Assembly (NCBI GenBank): GCA_900552145.1
Contig: URYW01000029.1
Coordinates: forward strand, 1 to 19,581
DNA: 19,581 bases
Reading direction: 5' to 3'
From: an uncultured Collinsella sp.
Lineage (GTDB): Bacteria > Actinomycetota > Coriobacteriia > Coriobacteriales > Coriobacteriaceae
Part shown: positions 6,700 to 13,217 of the stretch, piece by piece
How positions within the stretch are numbered: the first letter of the stretch is position 1
Layout: each line of letters starts with the position of its first letter
Notes under the pieces: model-generated
What the model saw: only the letters and a program-made list of their open reading frames with translations
Database searches by the model: none
What the model was told of the DNA's origin: nothing
Made by a program: the position numbers and the translations under genes

Positions 6700-7484
6700 T
6701 CAAGATTAAGTCTGCAACGCAAATCGAGCAGATGAAGAAGGCAGGAGCGCTATCTAAGATGGCGCTCCGCCACGTTGGAGCCATGGTGCGCCCTGGCGTT
6801 TCGACTTTTGAGCTCGATCAGCTCGCGGAGCAGATTATCCGCATGCATGGTGGCACCCCGGCCTTTAAGGGTTACGGCGGGTTCCCGGGGACCATTTGCG
6901 CATCGATCAACGATGCCGTGGTCCACGGTATTCCCAACCCCGACATGATCCTGCGCGATGGCGATATCATCTCCATCGATACGGGAGCCGTTGTCGACGG
7001 TTGGGTCGGCGATAACGCTTGGACGTTTTTCGTCGGCACCCCCACGCCCGAAGCCAAGGCTTTGTGCGAGGTCACGCGTGATTGCCTTAAGGCTGCCATC
7101 GAGCAGGCTGTTCCCGGTAACCATATCGGGGACGTCGGTTATGCCGTTCAGTCCCTCGCCGAGTCTCACGGTTACGGCGTGCTTCGTGATTATGTGGGCC
7201 ATGGCTTTGTCCGCGTGATGCTCGAGGACCCCATCGTTCCTAAGTATGGATTGAAGGGGTGGGGCGTTCGCCTCCTGGCCGGCATGGTCATTGCCATCGA
7301 GCCGATGGTCACGATGGGTTCCAACCATGTGAGCACGGGCTCCGACGGTTGGATTGTTACGACCAACGACCACCTGCCCGCCGCGCACTACGAGAACACC
7401 GTCGCCATTACCAATGACGGTCCGGTGATTCTCACCACGGATGCCCAAGGTGCTTGGTGTTCGCTCCAAGGCGGAGAAATGTAA
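6696..7484 (+). CDS. map: Methionine aminopeptidase type I
   Basis: The enzyme removes the initiator methionine from nascent proteins. At 262 residues it has type I length without the N-terminal extension. Counting against E. coli gives a constant offset of two: the metal ligands are D95, D106, H169, E202 and E233, and H77 matches catalytic H79. All six are present. The residue matching E. coli H178, in the FHEEP motif, is L176: the segment reads GHGFVRVMLEDP instead of GHGIGxxFHExP, so a substrate-binding His is lost. Nearby residues (GLKGWGVRL) are also atypical. The gene overlaps adk by four bases. A 104-base gap with a likely promoter separates it from infA. Confidence 0.95.
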   Translation: MIKIKSATQIEQMKKAGALSKMALRHVGAMVRPGVSTFELDQLAEQIIRMHGGTPAFKGYGGFPGTICASINDAVVHGIPNPDMILRDGDIISIDTGAVVDGWVGDNAWTFFVGTPTPEAKALCEVTRDCLKAAIEQAVPGNHIGDVGYAVQSLAESHGYGVLRDYVGHGFVRVMLEDPIVPKYGLKGWGVRLLAGMVIAIEPMVTMGSNHVSTGSDGWIVTTNDHLPAAHYENTVAITNDGPVILTTDAQGAWCSLQGGEM

Positions 7485-7520
7485 CAAGTTCCACCTAGTT
7501 GTGGAGCCATTACGAAGTTA

Positions 7521-7549
7521 TTACGATGCGTGCATACGTGTTGTAGAAT
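7521..7549 (+). promoter_or_regulatory. Possible promoter before infA
   Basis: TAGAAT at 7544-7549 matches the -10 consensus at 5 of 6 positions. TTACGA at 7521-7526 lies 17 bases upstream as a weak -35, and the same hexamer occurs at 7510-7515. The patch is much richer in A/T than its surroundings and sits in a 104-base gap, so a secondary promoter for infA and the alpha-operon genes is plausible. Confidence 0.45.
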
Positions 7550-7588
7550 ACTCAATCGCTGTCGTTTTCTAGAGAAAGATGATTGCTT

Positions 7589-7807
7589 GTGAAGAAGGAA
7601 GACGCAATTGAGCTCGAGGGTACGGTAAAGGAACCGCTGCCCAACGCCATGTTTAAGGTCGAGCTCGAGAACGGTCATTCGGTTCTGTGCAACATTTCTG
7701 GCAAGATCCGAATGAATTACATCCGTATTCTCCCCGGTGACAGGGTTGTCGTGGAGCTTTCCCCGTACGACCTGACCCGCGGCCGCATCACCTATCGCTA
7801 CAAATAG
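7589..7807 (+). CDS. infA: Translation initiation factor IF-1
   Basis: IF-1 occupies the ribosomal A site during initiation. The product is a single S1-like OB fold: EDAIELEGTVKEPLPNAMF, VELENGHSVLCNISGKIR, MNYIRILPGDRVVVELSPYD and the terminal RGRITYRYK, all matching the family. The start is uncertain. GTG at 7589 gives 72 residues beginning MKKEDAIELEG, the usual length and N-terminus. An in-frame TTG at 7583 adds two residues and sits closer to the weak AGAGAAAG ribosome site at 7571-7578. I prefer GTG. It has a probable promoter of its own and a 150-base leader-like gap behind it. Confidence 0.93.
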   Translation: MKKEDAIELEGTVKEPLPNAMFKVELENGHSVLCNISGKIRMNYIRILPGDRVVVELSPYDLTRGRITYRYK

Positions 7808-7957
7808 CGGCACGCATACACGCACTCCATTTCCGACTGCAGGCTTAGCTCAACCTACGGTCGGATTGTGTGTGAAGACCAGCCATAGTTTTAAACGCCT
7901 GCGGCTGGGCGAGTAGATAGTAGGGAAGTAGTTTGAGCGCTACCGAAAGGAAGAACG
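7808..7957 (+). promoter_or_regulatory. Structured 150-base spacer upstream of rpmJ-rpsM-rpsK-rpsD-rpoA-rplQ
   Basis: Two stems can form: TCCGAC (7832-7837) with GTCGGA (7860-7865), and CCAGCC (7879-7884) with GGCTGG (7903-7908). The gap is unusually long for this tight operon and lies just before the alpha-operon genes, where S4-dependent autoregulation acts in E. coli. No T-run follows either stem. A ribosomal-protein leader is possible but not shown; no known motif was recognised. Confidence 0.35.
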
Positions 7958-8071
7958 ATGAAGGTACGTCCTTCGGTCAAGAAGATGTGCGATAAGTGCA
8001 AAATCATTAGGCGCCATGGCAAGGTCCTCGTCATTTGCGAGAACCCCCGTCATAAGCAGCGTCAGGGTTAA
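7958..8071 (+). CDS. rpmJ: 50S ribosomal protein L36
   Basis: This tiny zinc-binding protein stabilises 23S rRNA. The 37 codons read MKVRPSVKKMCDKCKIIRRH and continue to HKQRQG before TAA. Zinc ligands of the C+ form are C11, C14, C27 and H32. ATG 7958 is preceded by GAAAGGAAG at 7945-7953. It follows the structured spacer after infA and is 14 bases ahead of rpsM. Confidence 0.98.
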   Translation: MKVRPSVKKMCDKCKIIRRHGKVLVICENPRHKQRQG

Positions 8072-8085
8072 GAGAGGAGACTACG

Positions 8086-8460
8086 TTGGCCCGTATTAAT
8101 GGTGTCGACCTCCCGCGTGAGAAGCGCGTTGAGATCGGTCTGACCTACATTTACGGCATCGGCCGCACCACTGCGACGAAGATTTGCGTCGAGTGCAACG
8201 TTAACGTGGATACGCGCGTTAAGGACCTCACCGAGGATGAGGTTAACGCCATCCGCGATTATATCGACAAGAACCAGATCATGGTTGAGGGCGACCTCCG
8301 CCGTGAGCGCAACCAGAACGTCAAGCGCCTTATGGACATCGGCTGCAACCGCGGCCTTCGTCACCGCAAGGGCCTCCCGGTCCGCGGCCAGCGCACCCAC
8401 ACTAACGCTCGTACCCGCAAGGGCCCGAAGCGTCAGATCGGTGCTAAGAAGAAGAAATAA
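8086..8460 (+). CDS. rpsM: 30S ribosomal protein S13
   Basis: S13 in the small-subunit head contacts S19 and the P-site tRNA and bridges to L5. The 124-residue product matches from ARINGVDLPREKRVEIGLTY to the basic tail. Marks are YIYGIGRT, DTRVKDLTEDEV, VEGDLRRE and the C-terminal GLRHRKGLPVRGQRTHTNAR followed by TRKGP. The start is TTG at 8086, chosen because no ATG or GTG gives the conserved N-terminus and GAGAGGAG lies at 8072-8079. A TTG start in such a highly expressed gene may tune its output relative to neighbours. Confidence 0.97.
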   Translation: MARINGVDLPREKRVEIGLTYIYGIGRTTATKICVECNVNVDTRVKDLTEDEVNAIRDYIDKNQIMVEGDLRRERNQNVKRLMDIGCNRGLRHRKGLPVRGQRTHTNARTRKGPKRQIGAKKKK

Positions 8461-8474
8461 GGAGCGCTAGATAG

Positions 8475-8879
8475 ATGGCTACTGCTAAGAAGAACGTTCG
8501 CGCTGCCCGTCTGAAGCGCGCGGACCGTAAGAACATTTCCGTGGGCCAGGCTCACATTCGTTCTACGTTCAACAACACGATCGTTTCGATCACCGATCCC
8601 CAGGGCAACGTCATTTCCTGGAAGTCGGCTGGCCAGGTGGGCTTCAAGGGCTCCCGTAAGTCCACGCCGTTCGCGGCCCAGATGGCTGCCGAGGCTGCTG
8701 CCAAGCAGGCCATGGAGCACGGTATGAAGAAGGTTTCCGTCTTCGTCAAGGGCCCCGGCTCCGGTCGTGAGACCGCCATCCGCTCCCTCCAGGCTGCTGG
8801 CCTCGAGGTCTCGAGCATCCAGGACAAGACCCCCATCCCGCACAACGGCTGCCGCCCCAAGAAGCGTCGCCGCGTGTAA
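8475..8879 (+). CDS. rpsK: 30S ribosomal protein S11
   Basis: S11 lies on the platform of the small subunit near the mRNA exit channel. The 134-residue product has normal length and strong conservation: HIRSTFNNTIVSITDPQGNV, WKSAGQVGFKGSRKSTPFAA, VFVKGPGSGRETAIRSLQAA and TPIPHNGCRPKKRRRV at the end. ATG 8475 follows AAGGAG at 8459-8464, which overlaps the rpsM stop. The gap to rpsD is 19 bases. Confidence 0.98.
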   Translation: MATAKKNVRAARLKRADRKNISVGQAHIRSTFNNTIVSITDPQGNVISWKSAGQVGFKGSRKSTPFAAQMAAEAAAKQAMEHGMKKVSVFVKGPGSGRETAIRSLQAAGLEVSSIQDKTPIPHNGCRPKKRRRV

Positions 8880-8898
8880 CTGAAAGGATCGTATCAAT

Positions 8899-9318
8899 AT
8901 GGCAATCGACAGGACTCCTGTTCTTAAGCGCTGCCGTCAGCTCGGGATCGATCCCGCTGAGCTCGGTTACAGCAGCAAGAAGGAATCTATCCGTCAGCCC
9001 AAGCGCCGTCGCAAGGAATCTGAGTACGGCATGCAGCTGCGCGAGAAGCAGAAGGTCAAGTTCATCTACGGCGTTCTGGAGAAGCAGTTCCACGGCTACT
9101 TCAACAAGGCCCGTAAGATGAACGGCGTCACCGGTGAGAACCTCATGATCATCCTTGAGTCTCGCCTCGACAATGTCGTCTTCCGTCTTGGCTTCGCCCG
9201 CACCCGCAAAGAGGCTCGTCAGTCCGTCCGTCACGGTCACTTCACCGTGAACGGCAAGCGCGTGGACATCCCGTCCTACCGCGTCAAGGCCGGCGACGTC
9301 GTCGCTGTTGGCGAGTAG
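8899..9318 (+). CDS. rpsD: 30S ribosomal protein S4, open frame cut short by in-frame TAG
   Basis: S4 nucleates 16S rRNA assembly, takes part in decoding accuracy with S5 and represses the alpha operon in E. coli. The N-terminus lacks zinc cysteines (MAIDRTPVLKRCRQLGIDPA), as in some actinobacterial S4 proteins. The core is intact: SEYGMQLREKQKVKFIYGVL, the S4 RNA-binding domain RLDNVVFRLGFARTRKEARQ, VRHGHFTVNGKRVDIPSYRV. After VVAVGE a TAG (9316-9318) stops translation at residue 139, but about 198 residues are normal. The remaining 59 codons follow in the same frame (next entry). In relatives this point reads E-K-S-R; here it is E-stop-F-R. ATG 8899 follows GAAAGGA at 8882-8888. S4 is normally essential, so this is a readthrough case, a real truncation or a sequence error. 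Confidence 0.95.
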   Translation: MAIDRTPVLKRCRQLGIDPAELGYSSKKESIRQPKRRRKESEYGMQLREKQKVKFIYGVLEKQFHGYFNKARKMNGVTGENLMIILESRLDNVVFRLGFARTRKEARQSVRHGHFTVNGKRVDIPSYRVKAGDVVAVGE

Positions 9319-9495
9319 TTCCGTGACCTCCTCCCCATCAAGGAGGCTCTGATTTCCTCTGAGCGCTTTGAGGTCCCTGGCTGGCTCGAGGTCGATATCG
9401 AGAAGCTGTCTGGTAACGTGCTCGCTCTGCCGACGCGTGAGCAGATCAGCGGTGATATCAACGAGCAGCTCATCGTCGAGCTCTACTCTAAGTAG
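9319..9495 (+). pseudogene. rpsD: C-terminal remainder of rpsD in frame after the internal TAG
   Basis: These 59 codons run in the same frame as rpsD and end with TAG at 9493-9495. They read FRDLLPIKEALISSERFEVP, then GWLEVDIEKLSGNVLALPTR and EQISGDINEQLIVELYSK, an unmistakable S4 C-terminus including the near-invariant NEQLIVELYSK. There is no frameshift or further stop, and codon use matches the neighbours, so the segment has not decayed. It has no ATG, GTG or TTG with a ribosome site near its beginning; AAGGAGG at 9340-9346 arises from the I-K-E-A codons and precedes only CTG/ATT. Together the two parts make 198 codons counting the TAG as one. Confidence 0.9.
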
Positions 9496-9527
9496 TCCAT
9501 CCGGGCTGCTGAGGCTGGAGGTAATAC

Positions 9528-10469
9528 ATGTCAGAATTCATTAGGCCTCAGGTTCAGGTCGAAGAGATCAACGAGACGTCTGCTCGTGTCTCCGTCGAGC
9601 CGCTCGAGCGTGGTTACGGCGATACGCTGGGTAACTCCCTTCGTCGTGTACTTCTGTCCTCGCTCGAGGGTGCCGCCGTCGAGGCTATTCAGATCGATGG
9701 TGCGCAGCACGAGTTCATGACCATCCCTAACATGGTCGAGGATGTCACCGACATCGTCCTGAATGTCAAGGGTCTTGTCTTCAGGGCTCTCGGCACGACC
9801 GACGAGGCGACCGCCACCATCTCGGTTGACGGCCCCTGCGAGGTCACCGGTGCGGACTTCTTTATTCCGTCCGAGTTTGAGCTGGTCAACCCCGAGCAGC
9901 ACATCGCTACGCTCACCGAGGGTGGCCATCTCACCATGAGCATGCGCATCGGCTATGGCCGCGGCTATGTTTCTGGCGAGGCCAACAAGCGCGACAACGA
10001 TCCCATCGGTGTGATCCACGTCGACTCGCTGTACTCGCCGGTTTCCCGTTGCGCCAAGCTCGTTGAGGCTTGCCGTGTCGGTCAGCACACCGACTACGAC
10101 CGCCTTGTCCTCGAGATCGAGACCAACGGTTCCATCGCCCCGCGCGACGCCGTGGTCCAGGCTGCCAATATCATCAACCAGCATATGGCCGCCTTTATGA
10201 ACCTTGCCGAGACCCCCGAGGTCGAGGAGGAGGCTTCGATCTTCGCTCCCGAGGTTACCAACGATAACGCCGAGCTGGACAAGCAGATTGAGGATCTGGA
10301 CCTTTCCGTCCGTTCCTACAACTGCCTTAAGCGCGCCAGCATTCACTCGGTCCGTCAGCTCGTTGAGTTCTCGGAGAACGATCTGCTCAACATCCGTAAC
10401 TTCGGTGTTAAGTCGATCGAGGAAGTGAAGGACAAGCTTGAGTCCATGGGCCTGAGCCTGAAGGCTTAA
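9528..10469 (+). CDS. rpoA: DNA-directed RNA polymerase subunit alpha
   Basis: The alpha dimer scaffolds RNA polymerase assembly and its C-terminal domain binds UP elements and activators. The protein has 313 residues. The N-terminal domain (about 1-230) contains LERGYGDTLGNSLRRVLLSS, VEDVTDIVLNVKGL, HIATLTEGGHLTM, NKRDNDPIGVIHVDSLYSPV and RVGQHTDYDRLVLE. After an acidic linker (VEEEASIFAPEV), the C-terminal domain (about 250-313) has LDLSVRSYNCLKRASIHSV and FGVKSIEEVKDKLESMGL; R262 and N265 match the DNA-contacting R265 and N268 of E. coli. ATG 9528 follows GGAGGT at 9516-9521. It starts 32 bases after the true end of rpsD. Confidence 0.98.
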   Translation: MSEFIRPQVQVEEINETSARVSVEPLERGYGDTLGNSLRRVLLSSLEGAAVEAIQIDGAQHEFMTIPNMVEDVTDIVLNVKGLVFRALGTTDEATATISVDGPCEVTGADFFIPSEFELVNPEQHIATLTEGGHLTMSMRIGYGRGYVSGEANKRDNDPIGVIHVDSLYSPVSRCAKLVEACRVGQHTDYDRLVLEIETNGSIAPRDAVVQAANIINQHMAAFMNLAETPEVEEEASIFAPEVTNDNAELDKQIEDLDLSVRSYNCLKRASIHSVRQLVEFSENDLLNIRNFGVKSIEEVKDKLESMGLSLKA

Positions 10470-10499
10470 TGCTTCGCATATTTGAGGAGAAACTAGACC

Positions 10500-10967
10500 A
10501 TGCGTCACAACGTTAAGAAGGGCCTGAAGCTCGGCACCGATGCGAGCCACACCAAGGCCATGAAGAAGAGCCTTGCTAAGGCCCTCTTCGAGAACGACCG
10601 CATCAAGACCACCGAGACCCGCGCTAAGGCGCTGCGTTCGGTCGTCGATCCGATCATCACCTGGGCCAAGAAGGGCGACCTGCACTCTCGTCGTCTGGCT
10701 ATCGCCAAGCTCGGCGATAAGCAGCTCGTTGCCGAGATCTTCGACAAGGCAGCTCAGGGCATGTGGCAGGACCGCAACGGCGGTTACACCCGCATCATGA
10801 AGCTCGGTAACCGCAAGGGCGACAACGCTCCCATCGTTATCATGGAGCTCGTCACCGAGCCTTGCACGCCTAAGGCCAAGAAGGCTGCTCCGGCCCCCAA
10901 GAAGGCCGCTGCTCCCAAGAAGGTCGAGGCTGCCGAGGAGGCTCCTGCTGAGGAGACCGCTGAGTAG
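10500..10967 (+). CDS. rplQ: 50S ribosomal protein L17 with Ala/Lys/Glu-rich tail
   Basis: L17 lies near the polypeptide exit on the large subunit. The core (about 1-120) shows MRHNVKKGLKLGTDASHTKA, LFENDRIKTTETRAKALR, WAKKGDLHSRR and RNGGYTRIMKLGNRKGDNAP. A further 35 or so residues form a low-complexity tail of AKKAAPAPKKAA and EEAPAEETAE, so the protein is 155 residues where 116-130 is common; similar tails occur in actinobacterial L17. ATG 10500 follows GAGGAGA at 10484-10490. It is the last gene of the operon, with a strong terminator 26 bases downstream. Confidence 0.98.
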   Translation: MRHNVKKGLKLGTDASHTKAMKKSLAKALFENDRIKTTETRAKALRSVVDPIITWAKKGDLHSRRLAIAKLGDKQLVAEIFDKAAQGMWQDRNGGYTRIMKLGNRKGDNAPIVIMELVTEPCTPKAKKAAPAPKKAAAPKKVEAAEEAPAEETAE

Positions 10968-10993
10968 ACAATCCGTCTGCATAGGCTATATTC

Positions 10994-11023
10994 GAGGGGT
11001 ACGTTCGCGTGCCCCTCTTTTTT
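10994..11023 (+). terminator. Rho-independent terminator of the ribosomal operon
   Basis: GAGGGGTACG (10994-11003) pairs with CGTGCCCCTC (11008-11017), one T-G wobble, closing a TTCG tetraloop (11004-11007). Six T follow (11018-11023). The stable UUCG loop and T-run make this a strong terminator. Confidence 0.95.
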
Positions 11024-11058
11024 GTTGAAATGCCATTGCCAGTTTGTTGGGAGCGCCC

Positions 11059-11883
11059 ATGACCGCGCCGTCTGATTTCAATTCGACCTCCGAGCTCGAT
11101 GCCACGCTCGTTTTCCGCGTGGCCTACGATGGCTCGTCCTATAGCGGCTTTGCCGAGCAGCCCGGTCAGACGACGGTTGCGGGCGAGCTGCGCCGCGCTA
11201 TCGAGACGCTCCTGCGCCGTCCGATCGACCTGACGTGCGCGGGACGCACCGATGCCGGCGTGCATGCGGTGGCGCAGTACATCAGCGTGCCCGTAACGGA
11301 CGCTGAGTTGGCTTGTACGCGCCGTAGGTGGCTGAGGGCTATGGATGCCCTCCTGCCCAAAGATATCGCCATAAACGAGGTCTACAAGGCCCGTAAAGAC
11401 TTTTCTGCACGCTTTGATGCGCGTTCCCGTACGTATACGTACCGTATTGCCGATCGCGACGCGCGCCCTGTGCTTTCGCGCGGTGCGGTGTGGTGGCATC
11501 GCTACCCATTGGATGTTGAGGCGATGTCTGCGGCCTGTCCCGCGCTGCTGGGCGAGCAGGACTTCAAGAGCTTTTGCAAGGTGGCGTCTGCCGTGGGCAA
11601 GCCCACGCACCGCTGCGTGATGCGTGCCGAGTTTGGCCATGAGGTTGCGTTTGGCGAGGACATCCTGACGTTTACCATCGAGGGCAATGCGTTTCTGCAT
11701 TCGATGGTCCGCACGATCGTGGGCACGCTTGTCGAAATTGGCATGCATCGCCGTGAACCCGAGTGGATGCGCGAGGTCATCGATGCTTGCGACCGTACCG
11801 CTGCGGGCCCCACGGCTCCTGCCTGCGGCCTTACGTTTATGGGCGTGGATTACGATCCCGCCGAGCTTGTCGTGCTCGACTAG
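11059..11883 (+). CDS. truA: tRNA pseudouridine synthase A (tRNA pseudouridine 38-40)
   Basis: TruA isomerises uridines 38-40 in the tRNA anticodon stem-loop. The 274-residue product shows FRVAYDGSSYSGFAEQPGQ near the start and the catalytic-aspartate motif AGRTDAGVHA, with D65 as nucleophile. Further family blocks are ARFDARSRTYTYRIADR, FKSFCKVAS and FLHSMVRTIVGTLVEIG. ATG 11059 is preferred over the in-frame TTG at 11044, since GGGAG at 11049-11053 is well placed and the added residues (MLGAP) are not family-like. truA directly follows rplQ in many bacteria; here a terminator lies between, so its own promoter is expected but I could not place one. Confidence 0.95.
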   Translation: MTAPSDFNSTSELDATLVFRVAYDGSSYSGFAEQPGQTTVAGELRRAIETLLRRPIDLTCAGRTDAGVHAVAQYISVPVTDAELACTRRRWLRAMDALLPKDIAINEVYKARKDFSARFDARSRTYTYRIADRDARPVLSRGAVWWHRYPLDVEAMSAACPALLGEQDFKSFCKVASAVGKPTHRCVMRAEFGHEVAFGEDILTFTIEGNAFLHSMVRTIVGTLVEIGMHRREPEWMREVIDACDRTAAGPTAPACGLTFMGVDYDPAELVVLD

Positions 11884-12001
11884 GGGAGGGCTCGGCGCGT
11901 CGTGCGTCGGCACCTGTCATCTGTGGGCTGCGCGTGTGCAACATCTGTTCTTGGCGTGCAATACAACCGGTGTCTCATTGCTTTTATTGCCGGGGTGTAC
12001 C

Positions 12002-12043
12002 ATGAACGACAGTTTGATTCACTGCTGTCGAGAGGACGGATAA
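12002..12043 (+). CDS. Possible 13-codon leader ORF
   Basis: ATG AAC GAC encodes MNDSLIHCCREDG and ends TAA at 12043, one base before the TTG of the next gene, whose Shine-Dalgarno lies inside it. Its own ribosome site (CGGGGTG, 11991-11997) is weak. It might couple translation of the downstream gene, or be chance. Confidence 0.2.
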   Translation: MNDSLIHCCREDG

Positions 12044-12044
12044 C

Positions 12045-13085
12045 TTGGTTCGACGTGGCTCGCATCCGCGACTTTCGGTGATCCTTGTGGTAGAAGGTTC
12101 GCCCAGCTATGCGATGCGTGCGCTCGAGAGTATCCAGAACCAAGACCTCTACGATTTGCAGATTGTCGTTGTCTGCCGCGATGCTGCGCCCGGTGTGCGC
12201 CATTCGCTTCAAGTTGCTGCCGACAGGGACATCCATATTGATTTGATTGACGTCGAGGACGCGAAGCGCGGCGCTTGTCTTCGTGCCGGTTTTGCTGCCT
12301 CGCGCGGCTCTCAAATCATCGCTATGAACGCCGATGAGTGGTTTGCTCCGCAGTCCCTTTCCAAGATGGTCAATATCGCGTGCGATACTACGGCAGACAT
12401 AGTGCTCCCCACGGTGTCGCTCGACCGCTATGATGCACATCGAGAGCGCCATTCGCGCGTCTTGGATGCTGCTCATATTTCCATTGATAGCAAATCTTCG
12501 ATGGTGGCCGGGCTGCCTCAGTTGATTTTAGGCGGCCTAGTCGTTCAGACCTCTGGTGTGATGTACAGCCGCTCGCTGTTTGAGGCATGCCTTTTGTGCG
12601 ACAAGGTGTTTCGCACAGTTGGGTTTATGGCATGCGCGCTTTCGCAGACACGATGCGTGTCCGGCTGCGGCGATGCTTGTTTCCACACGGCGGCACCTAA
12701 ACTTACAGATGCCTTTGATCCCACCATGTATGCCAAGGTATCCGATGACACTCGAGCGCTCGACGAGCTTGCGGACTCACTCTCGGAAGCAGACAGCGGT
12801 GGTCGGCTCAAGCTGGCAAGTCAAAAGTTCTACTTTGCCGGACTGGTCGCCTGCATCGAGAATTTGTGTCTGAGCCCGCATGGGGTGTCGTCAATCGAGC
12901 GTTCCGCCCGCATGCGTGATATGCTCGATGCGCCTCGAACCCGTCAGATGGTCGCCGCGCTCAAGGATAACCATCGGGGGCTCGGTCTGTTGTTTGGGCC
13001 GATCGCCAGCGCCAAGCCCGCGCGCTGCGTGATGTGTACGCATCTGGCAGCTATTCTTAACCGGACGGGCGCAAAAACCGCCTAA
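12045..13085 (+). CDS. Glycosyltransferase family 2-like protein
   Basis: The N-terminal 110 residues resemble a GT-A glycosyltransferase: HPRLSVILVVEGSPSYAMRA, LESIQNQDLYDLQIVVVCRD, then KRGACLRAGFAASRGSQIIA and MNADEW. GT2 enzymes transfer a sugar from a nucleotide donor, often to cell-surface glycans. The metal-binding acidic motif normally reads like LDADD; here it is MNADE, with N95 in place of the first Asp, so activity is uncertain. Residues 110-346 have no recognised domain and no membrane segment. The start is TTG at 12045, with AGAGGA at 12031-12036; no better start keeps the first strand. Codon use is looser than in the ribosomal operon. It is followed by an inverted repeat. Acceptor and donor are unknown. 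Confidence 0.7.
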   Translation: MVRRGSHPRLSVILVVEGSPSYAMRALESIQNQDLYDLQIVVVCRDAAPGVRHSLQVAADRDIHIDLIDVEDAKRGACLRAGFAASRGSQIIAMNADEWFAPQSLSKMVNIACDTTADIVLPTVSLDRYDAHRERHSRVLDAAHISIDSKSSMVAGLPQLILGGLVVQTSGVMYSRSLFEACLLCDKVFRTVGFMACALSQTRCVSGCGDACFHTAAPKLTDAFDPTMYAKVSDDTRALDELADSLSEADSGGRLKLASQKFYFAGLVACIENLCLSPHGVSSIERSARMRDMLDAPRTRQMVAALKDNHRGLGLLFGPIASAKPARCVMCTHLAAILNRTGAKTA

Positions 13086-13091
13086 ACGGCT

Positions 13092-13129
13092 CATTTCGAA
13101 ACAAACTTGCATAGAATTGTTTCGAAATG
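13092..13129. repeat. Perfect 13-bp inverted repeat upstream of argR
   Basis: CATTTCGAAACAA (13092-13104) and TTGTTTCGAAATG (13117-13129) are exact reverse complements with a 12-base spacer. Each arm contains the 8-base palindrome TTTCGAAA, centres 26 bases apart. That looks like a paired operator. The stem could also form an RNA hairpin at the end of the glycosyltransferase gene, but no T-run follows. Confidence 0.65.
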
Positions 13130-13170
13130 CGTTCTTATACACAAAAGCCTTCAAATAGCGTTAAACTATT

Positions 13171-13183
13171 CAATCACTGATTG
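13171..13183. promoter_or_regulatory. Short palindrome upstream of argR, possible operator
   Basis: CAATCA (13171-13176) and TGATTG (13178-13183) form a palindrome around one base, 35 bases before the argR start, in an A/T-rich patch. ArgR proteins bind A/T-rich imperfect palindromes (ARG boxes) and often repress their own gene, but this does not clearly match the published consensus. Confidence 0.25.
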
Positions 13184-13217
13184 ATTGTCTCCGCCATCTT
13201 TTGGAGAGAGGGTTTGT

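Noticed and set aside
7832..7908. tRNA-like piece (TAGCTCAA near 7846) in the spacer before rpmJ
   Set aside because: There is no acceptor stem, anticodon arm or T-loop sequence in register, so it is not a tRNA.
9316..9318. TAG in rpsD as a genome-wide sense codon (for example pyrrolysine or a changed code)
   Set aside because: TAG is the normal stop of many genes here, including rplE, rplF, rplR, rpmD, secY, infA, rplQ, truA, argR and tyrS. A genome-wide reassignment is not compatible with that; only local readthrough remains.
9340..9354. Reinitiation of the S4 C-terminus at AAGGAGG
   Set aside because: The motif comes from conserved I-K-E-A codons, and only CTG or ATT follows at a poor distance. 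A C-terminal fragment starting there would lack the N-terminal S4 fold.
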